Source: Balneolaceae bacterium (lineage in GTDB: Bacteria; Bacteroidota; Rhodothermia; Balneolales; Balneolaceae). Taken from it: a DNA stretch of 33,372 bases. The notes beneath the pieces were generated by a model. That model worked only from the letters and a program-made list of their open reading frames with translations. It made no database searches and was not told the DNA's origin. Positions 1-8,149 of this stretch are shown here, piece by piece. Positions within the stretch are counted from its first letter, which is position 1; each line of letters opens with the position of its first letter. A program made the translations under genes and the position numbers. The stretch is from the NCBI GenBank assembly GCA_020832225.1, contig JAFIFA010000047.1, positions 1 to 33,372 on the forward strand. Reading direction: 5' to 3'.

Positions 1-503
1 TCTCCGCTCTCATCTGATCCCTTATTCATCTCCGCGAATCCACCGAAAATGGATCGTGCGGGTGAGCCGGAACCTTGCCTGGCGAAGACAGATAGCTGAC
101 GGTCATCTAATCCTAATGATCCCGCCTCATTGAATGCCTTAGCTAAAGCGGCAAAACCGGAGGCCGATGAAGCGAGTCCTGCACCGGTTGGAAAGTTGTT
201 ATCGCTCTCCACATGAATTGCAGGGCGTTCACTTCCGACCATAAGGTCCGCAAAGCGTGAAACTTTATTGAGTGTTTGCCCTTCAGCTTTAGATCCATTC
301 AGAATCAGCCTGTCTTCCTTTTCTGACCGACTAAACTGAACCTTTGTTACTGTTCTTAATGCATCGAGTGTAAGTGATAGTGAACCAACTGCAGGCAAAT
401 TCTTCAATTGAGAACGCTTACCCCAGTATTTTATCAACGCAATATTCGAATGCGCAACAGCCGTCACCGGTTTTTCTGAAAACTCCGTTTTTTTTTCAGG
501 CAT
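1..503 (-). CDS. mvaD: Diphosphomevalonate decarboxylase (GHMP kinase family), 5' part; runs off the left edge of the window
   Basis: Manual minus-strand translation from ATG (cat at 501-503): MPEKKTEFSEKPVTAVAHSNIALIKYWGKR...SNNFPTGAGLASSASGFAALAKA...RQGSGSPARSIFGGFAE. NIALIKYWGKR and the SGSxxRSxxGGF block are family signatures. Confidence 0.93.
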   Translation of the reverse strand, partial: MPEKKTEFSEKPVTAVAHSNIALIKYWGKRSQLKNLPAVGSLSLTLDALRTVTKVQFSRSEKEDRLILNGSKAEGQTLNKVSRFADLMVGSERPAIHVESDNNFPTGAGLASSASGFAALAKAFNEAGSLGLDDRQLSVFARQGSGSPARSIFGGFAEMNKGSDESG

Positions 504-594
504 CTAAATGGTGTTTCTTTGATAAGCCTGAAATTTACGAATCATTTCACTCTCATTGTAATGGTATGTTTACCTACTACATACAATCTATAGC

Positions 595-2844
595 CTACAG
601 ATTGATTTGAATAGAGAGGTTAACATTCCGCCCCGGTGCCGGCATAGAGTTTACGCTGAGGTGCTCTATATAGAACGTGTTCAGCATATTCTCCATACCA
701 ATCTGCATCGTTACGCTTCTGTTCAACGGCACCTGTGCAAACAGATCGAGAAGTGCGTAACCCCCTGTTTCTGTCTCCAGGCTGTTCTCTTCTGCAATTC
801 TGTTTTGTGAAGCCGCCCATCGAAACCGCCCTTCAAGCTGCACGGACTCAGATACCCTCTGCAGGGATATGTGACCTTTGAAGGGAGGTATCATCGGCAA
901 GGGCTCTTCGAGTTCCTGATGCGTGCCCAGCACATAGGCTATGGATCCGGAACCTCTCCATCGATCACTCAACCTGACAGATGCATCCACCTCGAAGCCT
1001 TTAAGAGTAGCCCGGCCCATATTCTGCATCCGCTTAAAGAGATCATCGGCCCGCAGACCGGCAATGTAGTTATCCATTTGGTTCACCCAAAGTGATAGTG
1101 ACCCGCTAACTCTTGACTGATCACTTCCCAAACGGGTAAATAGTTCTGCCTGAGTGCTGCGCTCCGGCGTCAATTCCGGATTACCGATGTAGAAAAAGCC
1201 ATCCAGAGGCTGATAGATATAGTAACCATACCGCTCCATATGATCGGGAATGCGCGTTCCGCTGCTTAGACTAAATCCGGCAGAGAGCCGGGAACTGATC
1301 TCATTTTTTGCCTTTATTCCCACCTGATAGGCCAGCGCAGTGGGTTCCAGTTCAATTTCACCATTATACTCTGCCCGGTAGGTTGCCCGTGCACTCTCAT
1401 TATTCAGCCGGTTCATACCGGCTTCACCTCTGATGTTTGTGGCAAAGGTCCACCCGGAGCCTGCAAACCAGGTGTGTGAGCCTGAAAAGATCAGGTTCTG
1501 TTGAACCACATCACCCAAATTAACCAGATACATATCTCTGACTGATGGGTCGGTGTGCTCCATCACCATATCGGCAAATGCATCAATTCGAAAACCCTCC
1601 AGAGAGAGATTAAATAGATGGTCACTCCTCGATGCACTTAGCTCGGAGGTAAATCCGGAGGTAACTGTTTCACCATACATCGGCATATACATATTACGCA
1701 TTACCTCCCTATCTCCAACATCCCGGTCGTAATCATCCATCCAGTGTTCAACCCTGTTTATGTAGAGGTTTGTGGTAATTGAGTGAACACCCGTAAAGGG
1801 ATTGCTCCAGGCATGTTCGAGGCCCCCAATGTGTGCATCTGCCCGGCGTGTATCCATGATCATCGACGGATATCCGATTTTGCCGGCAAAGTCGCCGATG
1901 TAGCGCAGATTGAACCGGTGTGATGGTGACGCTTCATAGAGAACGGAGGCCATCACATTCCCCTTCCGAAAACCTGACCCGTCTATTCGCCCTCCCCCGC
2001 CGGGCTGAAGATCTCCCGCATCGCGGAACGTGCCGGATAGCCTGAAGGCCCAATTCTCCTCTCCATGAGATAGACTCCCCTGATAGAACTGCTGGCGGCT
2101 AACCGACTGATACCCTGTCTCTGCTGATGCCCTAAAACCGCTGTTCAATGACGGCCGAACCATGGAGAAGTTCACCGATCCGCCGGGTGCCGTCTGCTTA
2201 CCGGTTCCGTTTTCAAATCCCCTGCCAATCTCTATCGACTGCAGGTTATCGGTCTCCACATATGCGGTTGCAGGATCCATTCCATCTACACAGGCCGGTG
2301 TGAGTCGCATCCCGTCGATCAAAACGTTAACCCGTCCGTCTCTGAGGCCTCGTATAACGGGATCTTTCGCCATGTTGGCACGGGTCACCATATCTAAACC
2401 GGAGATTCCCGACATGTGATCCTCAACAGATCTGGTTTTTGAGCTACCATAGATACCACTATGCTGCATTTGATTACGGTCTGCAGTTATAAGCAGCTCC
2501 TCACCCCGAAACTGTACAGGGACAAGTGCGATCTCCAGCTTTCCATGGCAACTGCAAACCTCACTCAATGGGATCCGTTTACCTGAAAATCCGATGTGGG
2601 AAACCGTCAGATAACTATCCGCTTCCTCAATCTGCAGCTCGAACAGGCCGTTCTTATCTGTTATTGTACCCGACGTTCCATGTTCAGACTGAACATGGAC
2701 ACCGGGGATGCTCTCCCCGGTATGCGCGTGTTTTACCACGCCCTTTATGATTTCATTTAAATTACTGCTCATTACCGCAGCAGGCAGTGACAGCAGTAAA
2801 AGAGTGATCAATATTGCATTCCTAAATTTCATAATCTCTCCCAA
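595..2844 (-). CDS. TonB-dependent outer-membrane receptor with N-terminal carboxypeptidase-regulatory-like domain; OprC/NosA-like copper receptor
   Basis: 749 aa: signal peptide, CarboxypepD_reg-like domain, plug (DPVIRGLRDGRVNVLIDGMRLTPACVDGMDPATAYVE), beta-barrel. CxxxM (ACVDGM) and HxM (EHWMDDYD) match the OprC/NosA copper site. Probable start at internal ATG (MKFRNA). Confidence 0.85.
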   Translation of the reverse strand: MGEIMKFRNAILITLLLLSLPAAVMSSNLNEIIKGVVKHAHTGESIPGVHVQSEHGTSGTITDKNGLFELQIEEADSYLTVSHIGFSGKRIPLSEVCSCHGKLEIALVPVQFRGEELLITADRNQMQHSGIYGSSKTRSVEDHMSGISGLDMVTRANMAKDPVIRGLRDGRVNVLIDGMRLTPACVDGMDPATAYVETDNLQSIEIGRGFENGTGKQTAPGGSVNFSMVRPSLNSGFRASAETGYQSVSRQQFYQGSLSHGEENWAFRLSGTFRDAGDLQPGGGGRIDGSGFRKGNVMASVLYEASPSHRFNLRYIGDFAGKIGYPSMIMDTRRADAHIGGLEHAWSNPFTGVHSITTNLYINRVEHWMDDYDRDVGDREVMRNMYMPMYGETVTSGFTSELSASRSDHLFNLSLEGFRIDAFADMVMEHTDPSVRDMYLVNLGDVVQQNLIFSGSHTWFAGSGWTFATNIRGEAGMNRLNNESARATYRAEYNGEIELEPTALAYQVGIKAKNEISSRLSAGFSLSSGTRIPDHMERYGYYIYQPLDGFFYIGNPELTPERSTQAELFTRLGSDQSRVSGSLSLWVNQMDNYIAGLRADDLFKRMQNMGRATLKGFEVDASVRLSDRWRGSGSIAYVLGTHQELEEPLPMIPPFKGHISLQRVSESVQLEGRFRWAASQNRIAEENSLETETGGYALLDLFAQVPLNRSVTMQIGMENMLNTFYIEHLSVNSMPAPGRNVNLSIQINL

Positions 2845-2849
2845 TATCT

Positions 2850-3653
2850 CTAAAAGTCGATTTCAAAAGCCTGCTGATCGATCTCAACTCCATCAATCTC
2901 CAGATCGAAACGAAGCTCCCAGTCGCCGGTCATGTTAAAGTTGACCTGACCGATGTAGAATCCATTCTCCTCATGAACCGGGGAGACATTATTGCTTGAC
3001 CCGTGATCCATCGACGGCATCCACGGTTCAAACTCCATGTTGGCGTTCAGCACCGGCGGAAAGTTCATCATCGACTCCCGCTTGTGGAGAGCTACTATCA
3101 GTTCATTCATCCCTACGGAGGGGGCTTTGGGCCCGACCAGCGTCAGCACATATCGTGACTCATCCTCTGTCATAAAGGTTTTTACACGATTGGAAGGCTC
3201 CACATCTATTTCGATGATTCCATTTGCTTCAAAACCGGTGTGCGCCTGATCGTGAATGGTGAGCTGAAGCTCCCAGGTGCCCATATCGCCTGATGGCATG
3301 GTAAAGATTGCCCAGCCGTGATAGAGATTGTACTCATCATCCCTGTGATGTCCCGGCTCCCCATACGGTGAAGCATGGGAGTGGTGCTCCATATCCATCA
3401 TTGTGTTGAAGTGAAAATGGAGGTTTTCAATCGGTGCTCCATCCTCGTGCACCTCGAACCAGATATCGTTATATCCAACTTCAAGAGGCCGATCTGTGTA
3501 GGCGATCACCGTTACATCATTATCTGTAAACTCACCGATCTTCATCAGATCCGGTTCATTTATGGTCTCGTTGCTGTTTAAGTCGCTGCATGCAGATGTT
3601 AGTACGACTAATAGAAGTATTGCAAAAACAGGTAGTCTTCTAATTGTTTCCAT
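2850..3653 (-). CDS. YtkA-like domain lipoprotein, His/Met-rich, probable metal (copper)-associated periplasmic protein
   Basis: 267 aa with lipobox (VVLTSACSD); FTMPSGDMGTWELQLTIHD and TGDWELRFDLEIDG resemble YtkA-like domains; His/Met-rich MMDMEHHSHASPYGEPGHHRDD. Gene ends 5 bp from the TonB receptor. Confidence 0.7.
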   Translation of the reverse strand: METIRRLPVFAILLLVVLTSACSDLNSNETINEPDLMKIGEFTDNDVTVIAYTDRPLEVGYNDIWFEVHEDGAPIENLHFHFNTMMDMEHHSHASPYGEPGHHRDDEYNLYHGWAIFTMPSGDMGTWELQLTIHDQAHTGFEANGIIEIDVEPSNRVKTFMTEDESRYVLTLVGPKAPSVGMNELIVALHKRESMMNFPPVLNANMEFEPWMPSMDHGSSNNVSPVHEENGFYIGQVNFNMTGDWELRFDLEIDGVEIDQQAFEIDF

Positions 3654-3800
3654 TGTGTATAAGCTGTTTGAATAATCAATTGATCTCTATATCCAGTCTT
3701 AAGCGCATAATTACTCAATCCGGAATGGATAGAGTCTGCCCTTAGTGGTGAGAATTGTTAAGCAGACGGCATTCGTCTGATTTTAGAAGGTGGGTTTCAA

Positions 3801-4163
3801 TCAGCTTATACGCGGAGGGGGGAGATCAATCAGGCTCCAAACCGTGGCAACCTTTTGTTTACAAAAGGGTTGATGTTCTGAGCCAACTACTGCCGCAAAC
3901 GGCACTCGATCAACTTTAGCCAATATGGTCCCGGGATAGTAGTCTGTCAGAGTTCGAAAGTTTTCAGACTGCCTCTCTTGCTTTTCAAGCTGGTTGGTTA
4001 GATAGCAGATACCGTCACAATCTGATTCCGGAACGTTTCGGTTTTCACAAAACAGCTCCATGATGCTCTCTTGGAACAGGTGATACTCAATCAGTGGCAG
4101 CACCGGCTGAATGGCGCCAACCATAAATGCGAGAAGCAATATTTGTGAGTAGAGAACTTTCAT
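3801..4163 (-). CDS. Small exported/membrane-anchored Cys-containing protein, uncharacterised
   Basis: ORF 3801..4190; likely start is the internal Met at 4163 (MKVLYSQILLLAFMVGAIQPVLPLIEYHLF...). N-terminal hydrophobic segment, then CENRNVPESDCDGICYLTNQLEKQE. Same strand as and upstream of the YtkA/TonB genes. Confidence 0.7.
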   Translation of the reverse strand: MKVLYSQILLLAFMVGAIQPVLPLIEYHLFQESIMELFCENRNVPESDCDGICYLTNQLEKQERQSENFRTLTDYYPGTILAKVDRVPFAAVVGSEHQPFCKQKVATVWSLIDLPPPRIS

Positions 4164-4379
4164 ACCTAATGATAACAGAATGTTGCTCAAAAATAAACGG
4201 TATTATTATTTAAACAACCGTTTTAAGATGGCATTGTCTGAATATAAGAATATTTAAGACAAAATAAGCTTATTATTATTCATATAAGCGTTTAAAGTTC
4301 TATTTGATCGTATTTTTCTTGGTTTTTATTAAAGATAAAAATATCTTTTATTTTCATTACATCAAATCAATCCCCTCTA

Positions 4380-6194
4380 ATGACAGTTCAGCAACCACAC
4401 CAGTTTCACATCCCCGTTATGGGTACCGGCCACTCCATCGACAGCCCGATCCGGGTTGCCCATCTTGGCATCAGTTCCGTTATCTCCGTGGTGGACGACC
4501 TCTTATGCGAAAAAATCCGAAAGCACTATTCCAAGGAGTTTAACCTGCCATATAAGAATATTGCACGTTCCAGGGCAGATGGCCGGGCAGAACGAATAAC
4601 CGTCTACCTAAATACCGTTCAGAAGATTGTTGAGCAGAAGTTTGAGAGCTTGAAGGAGTGCTCCTTCTACAGCAATAGCGAGAAAGACCGCTACTTCAAA
4701 TTGCTTCCTAAATCTAATCCGTTGCGAAAACTGTATGATAAGCTCTCGACATTGAATGATGAGAGTGAACGTAAGAGGCTAACAGAACAGCTGACCAAGC
4801 TGATGAGACCCGGCGAAATCGAGGTCAACATCATGGCCAAAGTGGATGCGCTGAAACTCGACAGCGACGATCAGCCGATGAGTGCCGAATTCTCAGATGC
4901 GAGTGCTGCACTGCGGGGCTTTGCAAATAGCGACCTCACCTCAAGTGTGGTATTATCAGCAGGGTTTAACCCACGACTCTACAGCTACATCTCGGAGTTT
5001 AAGGATTTCTATCGCGATAGCGCCGGAGAGATCAAAAAGAAGGTTATTCTGAAAGTAAGCGATTTTCGATCCGCACTGATTCAGGGCAAATTTTTGGCCA
5101 AAAAGGGAATTGAAGTTGCCGAATTCCGAATTGAGTCCGGACTCAATTGCGGAGGTCACGCCTTTGCATCCGACGGACATCTTATGCCCGTACTTCTTCA
5201 GGAGTTCAGGGAGAAACGGTCTCAGCTTGTTGATACATTCAGCCCTCTAATCAAAAATTATTATGAATTGGAAGGCTTGGACTACCCAGAGCTCTCCGAT
5301 GAAGAGATATCACCAAAAATCACCGTTCAGGGAGGCATTGGAACCCATGGTGAAATGCGCCGGCTTCTCGACGATTTTGAGATGGATGGGACAGGGTGGG
5401 GGAGTCCGTTTCTGCTGGTGCCCGAAGCGACATGCGTGGATGATTTCACATCAAAACTGTTGGCCAGTGCCGCAGAGAAGGATCTCTATCTGAGTAACGT
5501 CTCTCCGCTCGGCGTTCCGTTCAACAACATTCGGGGATCGGGTTCTGAAATCCACACCCGGGAGCTGATTGAAAAGGAGAAGCCCGGATCCAAATGTCCG
5601 AAAGGATTCCTGGTCTCCAACACAGAATTTACTGATAACCCGATCTGTACCGCATCTGCACAGTATCAGCTTCTCAAGATCAATCAGATTCGGGAAAGTG
5701 AAACGCTAAGCGGTGAGGAGAAGAAGAACCAAACCGAACGGGTGATGGAGAAAACCTGTCTCTGCACCAATCTTGGAACGGGATCGCTGATACGTCTTGG
5801 TATCACAAAGCCCTCATACGGGCGTCAGGCTATCTGCCCCGGGCCCAACATCGTCTGGTTCACCAGGGAGTACTCTCTGGATGAGATGGTCGACCACATC
5901 TATGGGCGCAGGGAGTCGCTTGTGCCCGATGAGAGGCCACACATGTTTGCCAAAGAGCTGACCATGTATGTTGACTATCTTGAGGAACTGGCTGATCAGA
6001 TAGATGATGGTGACAAAGGCGGACAGAATAAGCTCCAAAAAATTCGGAAGAATCTGGAGTCGGGTATGGAACTCTGCCTCGAAATTTCAGACAGGGAGCC
6101 CTACACCGGGGAGAATATCGAGTCGCTGAGGGGAGCCGTTTTTACTCAGAGAGTGAGGTTATCCGCTATTTTCGAAGATTCCCTGGTTCCATAA
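4380..6194 (+). CDS. Conserved-looking Cys-rich protein of unknown function, possibly TIM-barrel-like
   Basis: 604-aa intact ORF starting MTVQQPHQFHIPVMGTGHSIDSPIRVAHLGISSV; blocks GLNCGGHAFASDGH, VQGGIGTHGEMRRLLDDFEMDGTGWGSPFLLVPEATCV, SKCPKGFLVSNTEFTDNPICTASAQYQ, KTCLCTNLGTGSL, AICPGPNIVWF. Confidence 0.75.
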   Translation: MTVQQPHQFHIPVMGTGHSIDSPIRVAHLGISSVISVVDDLLCEKIRKHYSKEFNLPYKNIARSRADGRAERITVYLNTVQKIVEQKFESLKECSFYSNSEKDRYFKLLPKSNPLRKLYDKLSTLNDESERKRLTEQLTKLMRPGEIEVNIMAKVDALKLDSDDQPMSAEFSDASAALRGFANSDLTSSVVLSAGFNPRLYSYISEFKDFYRDSAGEIKKKVILKVSDFRSALIQGKFLAKKGIEVAEFRIESGLNCGGHAFASDGHLMPVLLQEFREKRSQLVDTFSPLIKNYYELEGLDYPELSDEEISPKITVQGGIGTHGEMRRLLDDFEMDGTGWGSPFLLVPEATCVDDFTSKLLASAAEKDLYLSNVSPLGVPFNNIRGSGSEIHTRELIEKEKPGSKCPKGFLVSNTEFTDNPICTASAQYQLLKINQIRESETLSGEEKKNQTERVMEKTCLCTNLGTGSLIRLGITKPSYGRQAICPGPNIVWFTREYSLDEMVDHIYGRRESLVPDERPHMFAKELTMYVDYLEELADQIDDGDKGGQNKLQKIRKNLESGMELCLEISDREPYTGENIESLRGAVFTQRVRLSAIFEDSLVP

Positions 6195-6235
6195 GTTGAA
6201 AAGCACGTTTTTTTGTATAGGGTTTGAGGCTGGGT

Positions 6236-6688
6236 TCAATCTGAAGAGATCTCCCCTCCCTTCCAAACAGCCTCTCCCTCATCATCAAAAAACTCTTTCT
6301 TCCAGATCGGCACATCCTGTTTGATCTGTTCAATGATTGCCAGAACCGCTTGGGTTGACTCCTTCCGGTGTGGCGTACTTACCGCCACAATCATCGATAC
6401 CTCTCCAACCGGCACCTCACCCGTTTTGTGAAAAATGGCCGCAGCTCCAAGAGGATACTCTTTCATTGCCCGATTCAGAATCACTTCGCACTGTGAAAGC
6501 GCCATCTCATCGTAGCTGTCGTAGCTAAGCAGAGTTACGCTTTTGCCGCTGTCGTGATTTCGGGTCACCCCTTCAAACAGGTTAACCGCTCCACAGTGAT
6601 CACGCCTCACAAACTTCGAAATCTCTTCAAGCGCCGGTAGTTCACCACCAATCTGGATCCAGATGTTTTCAGTTTTCTTGTGATGCAT
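6236..6688 (-). CDS. moaE: Molybdopterin synthase catalytic subunit MoaE
   Basis: GAVNLFEGVTRNHDSGKSVTLLSYDSYDEMA...HKTGEVPVGEVSMIVAVSTPHRKESTQAVLAIIEQIKQDVPIWKKEFFDDEG. ORF extends to 6787, but the first 33 codons read through a short tandem repeat; likely start is Met at 6688 (MHHKKTEN). Confidence 0.93.
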   Translation of the reverse strand: MHHKKTENIWIQIGGELPALEEISKFVRRDHCGAVNLFEGVTRNHDSGKSVTLLSYDSYDEMALSQCEVILNRAMKEYPLGAAAIFHKTGEVPVGEVSMIVAVSTPHRKESTQAVLAIIEQIKQDVPIWKKEFFDDEGEAVWKGGEISSD

Positions 6689-6734
6689 ATGAATTAATTT
6701 CGGACCAATTAAACTATTGGAGCGTTGATAAACC

Positions 6735-6774
6735 ATCTTCCACTCACCCTCTCTCCCATTCTCCCACTCCCAAA
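6735..6774. repeat. Degenerate octanucleotide tandem repeat (5 contiguous units) between moaA and moaE
   Basis: Plus strand: ATCTTCCA CTCACCCT CTCTCCCA TTCTCCCA CTCCCAAA; approximate consensus CTCTCCCA. Confidence 0.6.
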
Positions 6775-6776
6775 CT

Positions 6777-7742
6777 TCACCCACCAATCGTAACCATACT
6801 CCGATTCTCCTGCTTGGCGATGTTAAACCGCCCTGCGTGGCTCGGTTTTTTTTCGAGTATCACCTGGCGAATGATTGGCTCCGGATCTTCCCCGTTCCTC
6901 AGCGGAGTGAGCAGGTCCGTTTCGTCGGTGGAAAAGAGGCAGTTTTTCATAGCACCATTTGCAAGCAGCCTGATCCGGTTGCAGCTTCCGCAGAAATGCT
7001 CTGTCATGGAGCTGATAATCCCGAACTGTCCTGCAAAACCGGGCACCTGATAGTGCTTTGTTGTGTCGTGCGGGCCGTCGGTGAGTTTATCGAAATCAAA
7101 CTCCTCCCCGATCCGCTCCTTCATCTCCGCCAACGGCACCATTTTATCATCATCCCAGCGATTGCCGTCAAATGGCATAAACTCAATAAACCGGATGATG
7201 ATGGGCAAATCTTTGGTCCAGCGCACAAAATCGATCAGCTCATCCTCATTCATGTTGCGCATCACCACCACATTCACCTTCACCTCAAACCCCTCATCCA
7301 CAAGCAGTTTGATGTTCTTAATCACCTTCTCAAAGCCGGTGCGGCGGGTTATCATTGCGAACCGCTCGGGGATGAGTGTATCGAGGCTAACATTGATCTT
7401 GAGCAGGCCGTGATCCTTCAAATTCCGGATATGTCGGTCTATCAGTATGCCGTTGGTTGTCATCGAGAGCTCAACATCCCTGCCGGCAAGGTGCTCCAGA
7501 ATAGTATTGAAATCTTTTCGCACAAGCGGCTCACCGCCGGTCAGCCTCACTTTGACGACCCCCAGCTCAATAAAACGGTCGATAAGAGTCAGCAGCTCAT
7601 CCGTGGTGCAGAGCTCCTCCTTTGGGGTCCAGTCTGGATTTTCGGGCATGCAGTAGCGGCAGCGGAGGTTGCATTTCTCAATCAGGGAGACCCGCAGATA
7701 GTTGTGAATTCGGCCATGTTTGTCGATCAGGGGTTCATTCAT
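6777..7742 (-). CDS. moaA: GTP 3',8-cyclase MoaA (radical SAM)
   Basis: CNLRCRYC radical-SAM motif, LTGGEPLVRKDF, C-terminal cluster CGSCNRIRLLANGAMKNC, terminal ...TIGG. Likely start at 7742 (MNEPLIDKHGR), overlapping the moaD stop. Confidence 0.95.
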   Translation of the reverse strand: MNEPLIDKHGRIHNYLRVSLIEKCNLRCRYCMPENPDWTPKEELCTTDELLTLIDRFIELGVVKVRLTGGEPLVRKDFNTILEHLAGRDVELSMTTNGILIDRHIRNLKDHGLLKINVSLDTLIPERFAMITRRTGFEKVIKNIKLLVDEGFEVKVNVVVMRNMNEDELIDFVRWTKDLPIIIRFIEFMPFDGNRWDDDKMVPLAEMKERIGEEFDFDKLTDGPHDTTKHYQVPGFAGQFGIISSMTEHFCGSCNRIRLLANGAMKNCLFSTDETDLLTPLRNGEDPEPIIRQVILEKKPSHAGRFNIAKQENRSMVTIGG

Positions 7743-7743
7743 C

Positions 7744-8022
7744 TCATCCCCCTGATACCGGTGTGATAAAAGCCACTTCATCCCCATCATGAATAACAGT
7801 AAATGGTTCAACGTACGATTGATTAACCGCCAGCCTCACGTGTTTCTTCATTCGGTTCAGTTCATCAAACTCTTTGGCAAGTTGACTGATCAGCTCAGCA
7901 CCCGTAATACCGGATGGAAGCGTGATCGTTTCAGACCTGACCCCTCTCTTTTCAGCCAGCTGGCTGAACCATCTCAGCTCAGCTTCAATCGTCTTCAATT
8001 CCGCTTTTACAGCTCTGTCCAT
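7744..8022 (-). CDS. moaD: Molybdopterin synthase sulfur-carrier subunit MoaD
   Basis: 92 aa, ubiquitin-like, ends VAFITPVSGG (C-terminal GG); immediately upstream of moaA. Confidence 0.9.
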   Translation of the reverse strand: MDRAVKAELKTIEAELRWFSQLAEKRGVRSETITLPSGITGAELISQLAKEFDELNRMKKHVRLAVNQSYVEPFTVIHDGDEVAFITPVSGG

Positions 8023-8149
8023 CTTGCTACCTTAACTGTTGGTGAACCAATCTTTTAATACTTTATTCCAATGATGAAGATGTCAAAAGTTTGGTTGTTT
8101 GCAAAGCTCTGTCTCCAATCAACCTTTAACATGAATATCCCTTGCTGAG

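Noticed and set aside
3763-3779. Hairpin CAGACG-GCATT-CGTCTG as a terminator
   Set aside because: Short stem without a proper T-tract in the direction of the minus-strand operon; could be an attenuator but is too weak to call.
6689-6787. N-terminal extension of MoaE in the supplied ORF
   Set aside because: Derived from translating the octad repeat; a better start exists at 6688 and the extension has no resemblance to MoaE.
6837-7766. 309-aa plus-strand ORF
   Set aside because: Entirely antisense to a textbook moaA; His/Gln-rich, low-similarity translation typical of an opposite-strand shadow ORF.
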